DNA of 64,000 bases, taken from the NCBI RefSeq assembly GCF_001953865.1, contig NZ_MQUQ01000017.1:186001-250000 (forward strand), read 5' to 3'. This stretch comes from Amycolatopsis coloradensis (lineage in GTDB: Bacteria > Actinomycetota > Actinomycetes > Mycobacteriales > Pseudonocardiaceae). The position numbers and the translations under genes are program-made. The notes under the pieces are model-generated. The model saw nothing but the letters and a program-made list of their open reading frames with translations. It was not told the origin of the DNA and searched no databases. Position 1 is the first letter of the stretch; each line of letters starts with the position of its first letter. Shown one piece after another: positions 36,265 through 44,270 of the stretch.

Positions 36265-36890
36265 CGCGCCCGCACCAGGAAGACCAGCGACGCCACCAGG
36301 AAGCCACCGCCGCCCGCCACGCTCAGCACGAGGAAGTTGTGTGGTCCCCCGGCCAGCACACTCGCCGCGCCGCACGCGATGATCCACACGCCGAGGCCGT
36401 ACTGCACTCTGCTCTGCCACAACATCCCGCCGGCGAGATACATCAGCCCGGTCAGCACGAGTGCGGTCCCGGACCACAGCAGCGGGATCAGCTCGGTGTC
36501 GAGGCCGAGGCGGATCAGCGCGGTGTTCACCACCGTCAGCCCGCCGAACGCGATCATCCAGCTCCACCCGTACATCGCCCCGACGAGCCGGGATGGCCCG
36601 CGTACGCCGCGGCTGGCCCGGATGCCGTAGACCGCCGAATACGCCATGGCCCCGGCGAAACCGGCGACGGTGATCACCGCTGCGGCCCAGAGCGGCAGCA
36701 ACGCGGTCGGCGGGGCGGAGACGTAGACGAGGCCGAAACCGAACAGCCACACCAGACCCCAGACGGCGAGCAGCACCGCCGGATTCGGCCCGATCCCACG
36801 CCGGGTCTCCTCCGTCTGCCTGGCGATGAGCGCGAGCGACTCCTCGGGCGTCATCGGCCGGGCGTCGTCGTCCCGTTCATCCTCCACCAC
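36261..36890 (-). CDS. polytopic membrane protein in the ABC-2 operon
   Basis: The 209-residue protein has a charged N-terminal 35 residues and about six membrane segments. I do not recognise a family with certainty. It lies between the ABC-2 permease and the regulator and overlaps the latter by four bases, so it probably works with the exporter. The start (GTG 36890 or GTG 36887) is uncertain. Confidence 0.75.
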   Translation of the reverse strand: MVEDERDDDARPMTPEESLALIARQTEETRRGIGPNPAVLLAVWGLVWLFGFGLVYVSAPPTALLPLWAAAVITVAGFAGAMAYSAVYGIRASRGVRGPSRLVGAMYGWSWMIAFGGLTVVNTALIRLGLDTELIPLLWSGTALVLTGLMYLAGGMLWQSRVQYGLGVWIIACGAASVLAGGPHNFLVLSVAGGGGFLVASLVFLVRAR

Positions 36891-36910
36891 TTCGGAAAGC
36901 TAACACGGGT

Positions 36911-37642
36911 TCACAGTCTCGCCGTGTCAAGCCGGAACCTCGCCATCACCACCAGCGCGGGTACCACCAGCCAGGCGACGAGCACTCCGACGGCGGTCAG
37001 CGTGCCGGAACCGCCGAGCACCGGCGCACGGCCGATCTCGCCGAGCCAGTAGGTCGGCATGAGGTGCCCGGCGGTGTTCATCCAGCCCGGCAGGACCTGC
37101 AACGGGATCCACAGCCCGCCGAACATGCCCAGCGGCAGCATCAGCGCACCGGTCACCGCCTGCACGGTGTCGCCCTTGCCGAACAGGCCGATCATCAGGC
37201 CCAGCACCGCGAAGGGCAGCGTCCCGAGCCACAGCGTGCCGAAGATCGTCAGCCACTGGCCGGTTTCGAGCCGGATGCCGCGGATCATGCCCGCCGCGAA
37301 GATCACCAGCAGGACGGGCAGCGCGACGAACAACCCCGCCGACACCTTGACCATCAGATAGCCCGGTGCCCGCATCGGCGTCAGCCTGAGGGTGCGCTGC
37401 CAGCCGTCGGTGCGTTCGGTGGCGACGCGGGTGCCGGTGAACAGCGCGGCGGTCATGGCGCCGTACGCGGCCATGTTCACCATGGTCACCGTCGCGGTCG
37501 AGATGCCGGGAGCGATCTCGCGGGCGCCGAAGATCCCGCCGAACAACAGGAACATCGCCAGCGGCATCCCGATGGTGAACAACGCGAACTGCGGGCTGCG
37601 GACGATACGCTTGATCTCCAGCGCCAGATAGGTCGTGTTCAT
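36911..37642 (-). CDS. ABC-2 type exporter permease
   Basis: The 243-residue protein has six membrane segments and the ABC-2 arrangement of drug and polyketide exporters (LALEIKRIVRSPQFALFTIGMPL at the start, GGLWIPLQVLPGWMNTAGHLMPTYW near residue 190). It starts by overlapping the ATPase stop by four bases (ATGA). It should form a homodimeric exporter with that ATPase. The cargo is not known. Confidence 0.88.
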   Translation of the reverse strand: MNTTYLALEIKRIVRSPQFALFTIGMPLAMFLLFGGIFGAREIAPGISTATVTMVNMAAYGAMTAALFTGTRVATERTDGWQRTLRLTPMRAPGYLMVKVSAGLFVALPVLLVIFAAGMIRGIRLETGQWLTIFGTLWLGTLPFAVLGLMIGLFGKGDTVQAVTGALMLPLGMFGGLWIPLQVLPGWMNTAGHLMPTYWLGEIGRAPVLGGSGTLTAVGVLVAWLVVPALVVMARFRLDTARL

Positions 37643-38541
37643 CGTGACGCTCCTTCGGCCACATCGGCGGTCAGCGCGATGAAGGCCTCTTCCAGTCCCA
37701 CGGCGGTGATTTCGATGTTCGCGGCGAGCGGGAACTCGCGCAGCAGACCGCGGAGGGCGGCGTCGGAATCGGCGCAGCTCAGCTCCGCGTGCCCGGCCCG
37801 CAGCACCGCGCGCGACACTCCGGGCAACGCGGCGAGCGCGGCTTCGGTGGCGTCCGGGACGACGGCACGAAGCATCCGGCCCGCGACCGCGGCCCGGACC
37901 TCGCCGACCGGCCCGTCCGCGACGACCCGGCCGTGCCGCATGAGCACGACGCGGTCCGCGTAGTCCTCGGCCTCGGCGAGGTAATGCGTAGCGAAGAGGA
38001 CCGTCCGGCCCGTCTCGGTGTACTCGCGCATCGAGGCCCAGAACCGGCGGCGCCCGTCGACGTCCATGGCCGCGGTCGGCTCGTCCAGCACCAGCAGATC
38101 CGGATCGCCGACCAGCGCGAGCGCGAACCGCACCCGCTGCTGCTCACCGCCGGAGAGCTTCCCGCAGCGGCGGTTCGCGTACTCGGTGACCCCGGCACGT
38201 TTGAGCACCTCGCGGACCGGCAGCGGATTCCGGTGCAGCGAGGCGAACAGGCCGGCGAGTTCGGCGACCGTGGCGTCCCTGAGCAGCGTCCCGTTCTGCG
38301 CCATCGCGCCGACCAGGCCCCGGTCCATCGCCTCGGCGGCGCTGAGCCCGGCGACCCGCGCCCGGCCGGCATCGGGCCTGGTCAGGCCCAGCAGCATGTC
38401 GATCGTGGTCGACTTGCCCGCGCCGTTCGGCCCGAGCAGCGCCACGACCTCCCCCGGCGCGGCCCGCACACTGACGTCTTCGACGGCCAGGACGTCACCG
38501 AAGCGTTTCACCAGCCCTTCGAGGCTGAACGCGTCCGCCAT
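37639..38541 (-). CDS. ABC exporter ATPase (DrrA-like)
   Basis: The 300-residue subunit has Walker A GPNGAGKST, signature LSGGEQQRVRFALAL, Walker B LLVLDEPTAAMD and the switch His in LFATHYLAEAEDYA, followed by the C-terminal extension of DrrA-like exporters. GAAGGGGGAAAG precedes ATG 38541. It is the first gene of an operon running ATPase-permease-membrane protein-regulator-dinB. Confidence 0.92.
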   Translation of the reverse strand: MADAFSLEGLVKRFGDVLAVEDVSVRAAPGEVVALLGPNGAGKSTTIDMLLGLTRPDAGRARVAGLSAAEAMDRGLVGAMAQNGTLLRDATVAELAGLFASLHRNPLPVREVLKRAGVTEYANRRCGKLSGGEQQRVRFALALVGDPDLLVLDEPTAAMDVDGRRRFWASMREYTETGRTVLFATHYLAEAEDYADRVVLMRHGRVVADGPVGEVRAAVAGRMLRAVVPDATEAALAALPGVSRAVLRAGHAELSCADSDAALRGLLREFPLAANIEITAVGLEEAFIALTADVAEGASR

Positions 38542-38584
38542 GACTTTCCCCCTTCGAGCACTCTGAACCACAAAGCTCACTTTC

Positions 38585-38601
38585 ACTTTGTAACACAAAG
38601 T
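38585..38601. promoter_or_regulatory. probable operator of the ABC-2 exporter operon
   Basis: ACTTTGTAACACAAAGT has perfect seven-base arms around three bases and lies 44-60 bases upstream of the first operon gene. Further CTTTGT/ACAAAG half-sites follow at 38565-38590. The small winged-helix regulator encoded in the operon is the likely ligand-responsive repressor. Confidence 0.5.
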
Positions 38602-38622
38602 CCCCTGCCCTGAAAACCCCGG

Positions 38623-38681
38623 AAGTACATGAAGGCCCCCTTCACGTACCTGGGCGCAAGGAAGGGGGCCTTCATGTACTT
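38623..38681. repeat. dispersed hairpin, AAGTACATGAAGGCCCCC family, copy 3
   Basis: Arms 38623-38643 and 38661-38681 are perfect 21-base reverse complements, and the loop (ACGTACCTGGGCGCAAG) resembles that of copy 1. It begins five bases after the stop codon of the aminopeptidase gene and separates it from the exporter promoter. Confidence 0.8.
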
Positions 38682-38685
38682 GGAG

Positions 38686-40242
38686 CTAGGCGGGCAACCG
38701 GGAGGTAGCCATGTCAGGTGCGGCCGCGGGTGCCGGAGGAGGCACCGGGAGCGGCAGCGGCGCGCATTCGACGTCGGCTGTCCGCCCCGGTTTGCGGTCG
38801 GGCAGCGCACCGGTCGCCAGGTAGTCGGCGATCCGGTTGTCGACGCACGCGTTGCCGCGCGGGGTGATGGCGTGGCTCGTGCCGCCCGGCTCACCGATCA
38901 GGCGAGCGCCGGGAAACCGGCTACGGACCTCGAGACTGCCTTCGTACGGCGTCGCCGCATCCAGCGTCTCACCGATCATCAGCACACTCGGCACCTTCTT
39001 GCCGTCGACCTTGACCGGCTTGCCGGGCTTCGCGGGCCAGTACAGGCAAGGCCCGTTGTACCAAGCGTTCTGCCAGGTGAAGTACGGCGCTTTCTGGTAG
39101 GTCCGCCAGTTGTCGTGCTTCCACTGCTGCCAGCTCTGCGGCCACTTCACGTCCGTGCACTGGACGGCGAGGTAGACGGCGTACCCGTTGTCGTCGCCGC
39201 GTCCGCCGAAGTTCTCGAAGAGCCCCTTCATCGTCTGCCAGTCACCCTTGTTGACGAATTTCGCCAGCGCGTCACCGAGCAGTGTCCAGCGCAGCTGGTA
39301 GTACGAAGCCTGCTGGAAGACGTCGAGGAACTCGTCCGGCCCGATGTAGCCGCCTGCCGGGACCGCGGCCAGCTTCTTCAGCTGCTCGTCGAAGACCCGC
39401 TTCACCGCGGCCTGGGTCTTGCCGAGGTGGTACACGTCGTCGTGCGACGCGACCCAGCCGAACCAAATGTTGAGGTTGACGTCGTACGCCAGATCCTGGT
39501 TCAGGTTCGCCTGGTACCAGACGTTGCGCGGGTCCACAGTGGAATCGAGGACCATCCGGCGCACGTGCTGCGGGAACAGCGTCCCGTAGACCTGGCCGAG
39601 GTAAGTGCCGTAGGAGTACCCGTAGAAGTTCAGCTTCTCCGCGCCGAGAGCCTTGCGGATGCTGTCCATGTCCTGGACGGTGTCGGTCGTCTTGATGTTG
39701 TCGAGCAGCGCGCGGCTGTTGTTCTTCGCGCACGCCTCGGCGTAGGACTTCGAGCGCTCCAGCCAGGTCCTCTCCAGCTGCCGCGTGGTCGGCACGTAGT
39801 TCGGCCGGTTGTAGTCCATGTAGTTCGGGATGCACGAGAGCGCGGGTTTGCTGGAGCCGACGCCGCGCGGGTCGAAGCCGACCCAGTCGTAGGCGTCGCC
39901 CGCGTGGTTCGGCACGCGTGTCCCGCGGGTCGCGAGCAGCAGCCCGGAGCCGCCGGGGCCGCCGGGGTTGGTGAGCATGACGCCCTGGTACCGCGCCTCG
40001 GATGTCTTGTGTTTGACGCGGCTGAGCGCGAGCTGGATCTTCTCGCCGCGCGGACGCGAGTAATCCAACGGAACGGACAGGTAGCCGCACTCGGCACCGG
40101 CGTTGATCAACGTCGGGTCGGTGCACGCCCCCCAGGTGATCGTCTCGGCGGGTCGCGCCGCCTCTTCCGCACCGGCCGGCGCGGTCACCGCGACCGAGGC
40201 GAGTGTGGCCACGGCCAGCGCGGTGATGAGAACACGTCTCAC
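38686..40242 (-). CDS. secreted tripeptidyl aminopeptidase-like alpha/beta hydrolase
   Basis: The 518-residue protein has a Sec signal (cleavage near PAGA), the oxyanion segment NPGGPGGSG, the nucleophile elbow GYSYGTYLG and a C-terminal TAP-like domain with the late VLMIGETLDAATPYEGS and a His in GGTSHAI completing the triad. Such enzymes release tripeptides from protein N-termini outside the cell. GTG 40242 has AGGGAG six bases upstream. Confidence 0.92.
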   Translation of the reverse strand: MRRVLITALAVATLASVAVTAPAGAEEAARPAETITWGACTDPTLINAGAECGYLSVPLDYSRPRGEKIQLALSRVKHKTSEARYQGVMLTNPGGPGGSGLLLATRGTRVPNHAGDAYDWVGFDPRGVGSSKPALSCIPNYMDYNRPNYVPTTRQLERTWLERSKSYAEACAKNNSRALLDNIKTTDTVQDMDSIRKALGAEKLNFYGYSYGTYLGQVYGTLFPQHVRRMVLDSTVDPRNVWYQANLNQDLAYDVNLNIWFGWVASHDDVYHLGKTQAAVKRVFDEQLKKLAAVPAGGYIGPDEFLDVFQQASYYQLRWTLLGDALAKFVNKGDWQTMKGLFENFGGRGDDNGYAVYLAVQCTDVKWPQSWQQWKHDNWRTYQKAPYFTWQNAWYNGPCLYWPAKPGKPVKVDGKKVPSVLMIGETLDAATPYEGSLEVRSRFPGARLIGEPGGTSHAITPRGNACVDNRIADYLATGALPDRKPGRTADVECAPLPLPVPPPAPAAAPDMATSRLPA

Positions 40243-40374
40243 GGTTTCTCCCTTTCCCTCCAAAGGTGAAGCCCCGAAACCCTATCCACGGTCGCGACCT
40301 GGGGAAGTCTTCCGGCGAAGGTCCCTACCAACGGCGGGTCCCGATCGCGGCAAACCGGGCAACCGGTTAATCGG

Positions 40375-40403
40375 TTGGGAGGCCTCGGCCGGCGCGCTAG
40401 GAT
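40375..40403 (+). promoter_or_regulatory. promoter giving a leaderless leader-peptide mRNA
   Basis: TTGGGA (40375-40380) and TAGGAT (40398-40403), with a 17-base spacer, form a good promoter. The ATG of a 10-codon frame is eight bases after the -10 box, so transcription should start at or next to that ATG. Leaderless leader-peptide transcripts are known for actinobacterial antibiotic-induced genes. Confidence 0.6.
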
Positions 40404-40410
40404 GTCGATC

Positions 40411-40443
40411 ATGATCTGCCGAATCCGTATGCGCACCGCCTGA
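40411..40443 (+). CDS. leader peptide MICRIRMRTA, candidate macrolide-stalling peptide
   Basis: ATG 40411 to TGA 40441-40443 encodes ten residues, MICRIRMRTA. Macrolide-bound ribosomes are known to stall at Arg/Lys-X-Arg/Lys; this peptide contains two overlapping such motifs, RIR and RMR. It lies between a promoter and a terminator-like hairpin and ahead of a macrolide glycosyltransferase gene. I infer a ribosome-stalling sensor that controls readthrough into that gene. Nothing beyond sequence and position supports expression. Confidence 0.6.
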   Translation: MICRIRMRTA

Positions 40444-40458
40444 GACGGCGTGACCGCC

Positions 40459-40486
40459 GGGCCGCCCGCGATCGGGAGGCCCCTTT
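40459..40486 (+). terminator. attenuator terminator between leader peptide and glycosyltransferase
   Basis: GGGCC (40459-40463) pairs with GGCCC (40478-40482), and inside it CCCG (40465-40468) pairs with CGGG (40472-40475). CTTTTCC follows at 40483. A longer stem, AGACGGCG (40443-40450) with CGCCGTCT (40493-40500), encloses it, and ATCCGT inside the leader (40424-40429) could instead pair with ACGGAT at 40512-40517. Competing structures of this kind are the hallmark of attenuators. Confidence 0.6.
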
Positions 40487-40531
40487 TCCGCGCGCCGTCT
40501 GACATCCCTTCACGGATCCAGACAGGACATC

Positions 40532-41701
40532 ATGCAGAAGCACATCGCGATGATCGGCTGCACCGCGCCGAGCCACATCTACCCGTCGCTGGCCATCATC
40601 CGTGAGCTGGTCGCTCGCGGGCACCGCGTCAGCTACGTCGTGGGCGAACCGCTCACCGGGTTGATCGAACCGACCGGGGCCGAGGTCGTGTCGCATCCGT
40701 CGATCCTCCCGCTCGGCGACCAGGCGGCGTGGCCGGAGGACCCGGGCTCGCAGATGCGGGTCTTCCTCGACGAGGGCATCCAGGTGATGCCGGTGCTGAC
40801 CGATTTCTACGACGAGAACCGCCCGGACCTGCTGCTGTACGACATCGGCGGGCTGACCGCGCCCCTGCTCGGCAAGCGCTATGACGTTCCGGCGGTGCAG
40901 CTCTCCCCGACGTACGTCGCCTGGGACGGCTACGAAGACGACATGCGCGAGATCCTCGACTCGCTTCGCGGCTCACCGTCCGGAAAGGACTATTTCGCCA
41001 CTTTCACCCGGTGGCTGAAGGAAAACGGGATCGAGGCCGACGCCTGGGACTGGATCTCCCATCCGGAGCAGGTTCTCGCGCTGCTGCCGAGGGCGATGCA
41101 GCCCCACGTCGAGCGGGTTCCGTCGTCGGTCCGGTTCGTCGGCCCGGCGCTGGATCCCGAACGGCTGGCCGACCGGAGCTGGACCCCGCCGTCGAACGGC
41201 AAGAAGGTCCTGCTGATGTCGCTCGGCACGGCGTTCACCGACCAGATCGACCTGTTCCGCGCGTGCGTGGACGGGTTCCGCGACTCCGACTGGCACGTGG
41301 TCATCTCGATCGGGCAGACCGATCCGGCCGACCTCGGGCCGCTTCCGGAGCACATCGAAGTGCACCCGTTCGTCCCGCAACTGGCCGTGCTGGAGGCCGC
41401 GTCGGCGTTCATCACGCACGCCGGTATGGGCGGCAGCACGGAATCGCTGTGGTACGGCGTGCCGACCGTCGCGATCCCGCTGGCCACCGACGGCTTCGCC
41501 AACGCGGCGAAACTGGCGGAACTGGGCGTCGGTGAGGAACTCGCGGCCCCGGACGTGACGGCGTCCGTGCTGCGGGCCGCTGTCGAACGGGTGGCCGGGT
41601 CGCCCTCGGTCGCGGCCCGCCTCGCCGAGGTCCGGGCCGAGACGCGCGGGAACGGCGGGATCGACCGGGCGGTGGACGCCGTGGAGTCCTTCTTGAAGTA
41701 G
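40532..41701 (+). CDS. macrolide glycosyltransferase (MGT family, GT1)
   Basis: The 389-residue cytoplasmic enzyme has the GT-B fold of Mgt/OleD-type proteins: N-terminal GCTAPSHIYPSLAIIRELVARG (acceptor side) and the C-terminal donor motif HAGMGGSTESLWYGVP with the downstream PLATDGFANAAKL. Family members inactivate macrolides by adding a sugar from UDP-glucose to the desosamine 2'-OH. AGGAC precedes ATG 40532. A leader peptide and attenuator lie upstream, so drug-induced expression is likely. A long hairpin follows the stop codon. Natural-product tailoring is an alternative role, but no biosynthetic genes are near. Confidence 0.9.
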   Translation: MQKHIAMIGCTAPSHIYPSLAIIRELVARGHRVSYVVGEPLTGLIEPTGAEVVSHPSILPLGDQAAWPEDPGSQMRVFLDEGIQVMPVLTDFYDENRPDLLLYDIGGLTAPLLGKRYDVPAVQLSPTYVAWDGYEDDMREILDSLRGSPSGKDYFATFTRWLKENGIEADAWDWISHPEQVLALLPRAMQPHVERVPSSVRFVGPALDPERLADRSWTPPSNGKKVLLMSLGTAFTDQIDLFRACVDGFRDSDWHVVISIGQTDPADLGPLPEHIEVHPFVPQLAVLEAASAFITHAGMGGSTESLWYGVPTVAIPLATDGFANAAKLAELGVGEELAAPDVTASVLRAAVERVAGSPSVAARLAEVRAETRGNGGIDRAVDAVESFLK

Positions 41702-41709
41702 CTCCACTT

Positions 41710-41762
41710 GTTATGAACGGACCTTTCATAACAAATTTTGTTATGAAAGGTCCGTTCATAAC
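41710..41762. repeat. 53-bp near-perfect palindrome GTTATGAACGGACC type between convergent genes
   Basis: Arms 41710-41735 and 41737-41762 are perfect 26-base reverse complements around one T. Each arm is itself a dyad (GTTATGAA and TTCATAAC around CGGACCT), so it can form a long stem or a cross. AT-rich sequence makes it stand out from its surroundings. It lies between the glycosyltransferase and aminotransferase-regulator stop codons. Confidence 0.85.
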
Positions 41763-41778
41763 ACGCCGGGGGGGGCGT

Positions 41779-43506
41779 TCAGGTGGCCCTGATCTCGTTC
41801 AGGTAGTTGTAGATCGTGTACCGCGTGACGTCGAGTTCCCCGGCGAGGTGGTCCACCGAGTCCTTGATGAGGAAGAACCCCGCCTCGTCCAGTTCCCGGA
41901 CCACGGCCGCCTTGTGCCGCTTCTTCATCAGGTCCACCGGGATCCCGGCCTTCGCCACCGCGCGCCCGATCAGGAACCGTTGCAGGCTGTCGACGTCCGG
42001 CGGGAACGTCTCGGGTTCGTGCCCGTTGGCCTTCGGCGCGCCGTCGGACAGCCGGTTGACGCACAGGCAGCCGATCGCGACCCCGTCGGCGTCCCGCAGG
42101 AACAGCGTCGAGGACCGGATCGCGCGCCCGTCGGGACCGTGGGTCTCGTAGTTTGTCAAGTCCTGGGTGGTGCCGCGGCGGACCAGGCCCAGCAGGAGAT
42201 CCGTCATCGGGCCGCCGACCGTCCGGCCGGTGAGGTCGCCCGCGATCGCGACGATCGAGTCCGGCAGCCGGGAAAGGTCGTGCAACAGGACTTCGTTGCC
42301 CGGCCCCAGCATCGCCGCAAGCGCGTGGACCGCCGGGACGAGCGCCGTGAGCAGATCACCCGAAGTCGCCGACGCGACGACCGGCGCTTCGAAGAAGCGG
42401 ACCGGTTTCGTCAGCCGTTCCAACGCCGTCCGCACCAGCTCCGCCGTGCTCGCCGGAGTCGACGCGTGCGGCGACAGCCGGACGTGTTCCGGCCGCACGG
42501 TCGCGGCGATCCCGGCGGTCGCCAGTGCGGCCCCCACCTGCTCGGCGGCGTGGCCGGGCAGGGTGAAGGCGAGGATCCCGGCCCGCCGTTCGACGGCCGA
42601 AACCACCTCTCCCCCAACAGATTCCACGACTTCTTCGAGTTCGCCGACGCGTTCGGCGATTCGCCCGGCGATGGCCTCGACGCCCGCCTCTTCGACCAGT
42701 TCCAGCGCGGCCGCGAACGCGCCAGAGGTGATCGGGCTCAGGTTCGAGATCGACCACGCGGCCGCGGTGTCGTCGGCCGGATGGATCTCGTCGTCGAAGA
42801 GGCCGGGGTCACGGGCGCCGGTCCAGCCGGACAGGATCGGTTCCATCCGCTCCAGCGCGCGATCCGAAAGCACGGCGAATCCGGTGCCCCAGCCCGCCCG
42901 CAGCCATTTCTGACCGCCGACGACGAGGACGTCCGCGACCTCCCAGGGCGCCGCGGTCACCCCGAAGCCCTGGATCCCGTCGACGACGAGCAGCCTGTCC
43001 CCCGCCACCTCGCGGATCGCCGCCAGATCGGCGCGATACCCGGTGCGGAAGTCGACAGCGCTCACGCTGACCAGCGACGTCTCCGGCGTCAGGGCCGCTT
43101 TGACCGCGTCCGGCGTGACGTTCCCCAGCGGCAGCCGCCGCACGGTCAACCGCCCCGCTTGTTCCGCACGCGCCCACGGGTAGGTGTTGGCCGGGAACTC
43201 CGACGCCGAGACCAGCGCCTCGCCGCCCGGAGCGTTGAACGCGGCCTGGAACAACCCGAGACTGGTGTGCGGCAACAAAACCGTGTGATCGGTGTCGCTG
43301 CCGGAAAGCCGCGCGGCGGCCGCTTTGGCGCGGGTCTCCTGCCGCATCAGGTCGTCCACAGTGGACGGACCGGCCTTGGTGGACCGGTCGAGCAGGCTCG
43401 CTGTCGTGTCGAGCACGGCGTGCGACGGCGGACCGAACCGGGCGAAGTCGAGGTACCCGGCCGGTTCGCCGAACTGCAGCAGGTACCGCGGCGAGATTCG
43501 CGTCAT
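41779..43506 (-). CDS. class V aminotransferase fused to YheO-like PAS and DauR-like HTH regulator
   Basis: The 575-residue protein joins two functions. Residues about 1-365 are a fold-type I PLP enzyme of aminotransferase class V: VVDGIQGFG gives the pyridine-contacting Asp176 and VVGGQKWLRAGWG gives the Schiff-base Lys200. Residues about 380-490 match the YheO-like PAS domain (LLHDLSRLPDSIVAIAGDLT), and about 520-572 match the DauR-like helix-turn-helix (FFLIKDSVDHLAGELDVTRY). In other bacteria the last two form stand-alone regulators, for example of D-arginine catabolism. Its start overlaps the amino-acid ABC ATPase stop (ATGA), so it is the last gene of a four-gene operon. It may sense the imported amino acid and bind the operon dyad at 46150-46182. 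Confidence 0.88.
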   Translation of the reverse strand: MTRISPRYLLQFGEPAGYLDFARFGPPSHAVLDTTASLLDRSTKAGPSTVDDLMRQETRAKAAAARLSGSDTDHTVLLPHTSLGLFQAAFNAPGGEALVSASEFPANTYPWARAEQAGRLTVRRLPLGNVTPDAVKAALTPETSLVSVSAVDFRTGYRADLAAIREVAGDRLLVVDGIQGFGVTAAPWEVADVLVVGGQKWLRAGWGTGFAVLSDRALERMEPILSGWTGARDPGLFDDEIHPADDTAAAWSISNLSPITSGAFAAALELVEEAGVEAIAGRIAERVGELEEVVESVGGEVVSAVERRAGILAFTLPGHAAEQVGAALATAGIAATVRPEHVRLSPHASTPASTAELVRTALERLTKPVRFFEAPVVASATSGDLLTALVPAVHALAAMLGPGNEVLLHDLSRLPDSIVAIAGDLTGRTVGGPMTDLLLGLVRRGTTQDLTNYETHGPDGRAIRSSTLFLRDADGVAIGCLCVNRLSDGAPKANGHEPETFPPDVDSLQRFLIGRAVAKAGIPVDLMKKRHKAAVVRELDEAGFFLIKDSVDHLAGELDVTRYTIYNYLNEIRAT

Positions 43507-44270
43507 GCGAGGACCCGGGCCAGGAACTGCTTGGTCCGCTCGTGCTTCGGGGCGCTCAGGATCTCCCCCGGAGGCCCGGTCTCGACGACCGCGCCGTCGG
43601 CCATGAACACCACCTCGTCCGCCGCCTCGGCCGCGAACCCCGTCTCGTGCGTCACCACGACCATCGTCATCCCCTCCGCGGCCAACGTACCCATCACCGC
43701 CAGCACCTCGCCCACGAGTTCCGGGTCGAGCGCCGACGTCGGCTCGTCGAACAGCATCAGCTTCGGTTTCATCGCCAGCGACCGGGCGATCGCGACCCGC
43801 TGCTGCTGCCCGCCCGACAGCTGCGCCGGGTAGGCGTCGGCGCGGTGCGCGAGGCCGACCCGATCGAGCAGGTCGAGCGCCTGGACACGCGCCTCCTCCG
43901 GCGGAACTCCGAGCACCCGAACCGGCCCCTCGACGACATTCTGCAGCGCCGTCCGGTGCCCGAACAGGTTGAACCGCTGGAACACCATGCCGATGTCGCG
44001 CCGTTGCCGGGCGACCTCGCGTTCCTTCAGTTCGTACAGCTTGCCGCCCCGCAGCCGGAAGCCGATCGGCTCGCCGTCGACCCAGACCTGTCCGGCGTCG
44101 ATCGTCTCCAGATGGTTGATGCAGCGCAGGAACGTGCTCTTCCCCGCGCCCGACGGGCCGAGCAGGCAGACCACCTGTCCTTTGCGAACTTCGAGGTCGA
44201 TCCCGCTCAGCACTTCGGTGTGACCGTAGCTCTTACGGACGCCGACGGCCTTGAGCAACGGCTCAGCCAC
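43503..44270 (-). CDS. polar amino acid ABC importer ATPase
   Basis: The 255-residue subunit has Walker A GPSGAGKST, signature LSGGQQQRVAIARSLA, Walker B LMLFDEPTSALD and the switch His in VVVTHETGFA, all of the GlnQ/HisP group. GTG 44270 has GAGGAG five bases upstream; GTG 44276 would lie inside that site. It overlaps the permease gene by eight bases and the fused aminotransferase-regulator gene by four. Confidence 0.93.
   Translation of the reverse strand: MAEPLLKAVGVRKSYGHTEVLSGIDLEVRKGQVVCLLGPSGAGKSTFLRCINHLETIDAGQVWVDGEPIGFRLRGGKLYELKEREVARQRRDIGMVFQRFNLFGHRTALQNVVEGPVRVLGVPPEEARVQALDLLDRVGLAHRADAYPAQLSGGQQQRVAIARSLAMKPKLMLFDEPTSALDPELVGEVLAVMGTLAAEGMTMVVVTHETGFAAEAADEVVFMADGAVVETGPPGEILSAPKHERTKQFLARVLA

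Noticed and set aside
41713..43833. A 706-codon forward open frame opposite the aminotransferase-regulator fusion
   Set aside because: The reverse frame has full domain signatures and operon overlaps; the forward frame is low-complexity Arg/Gly and has none.
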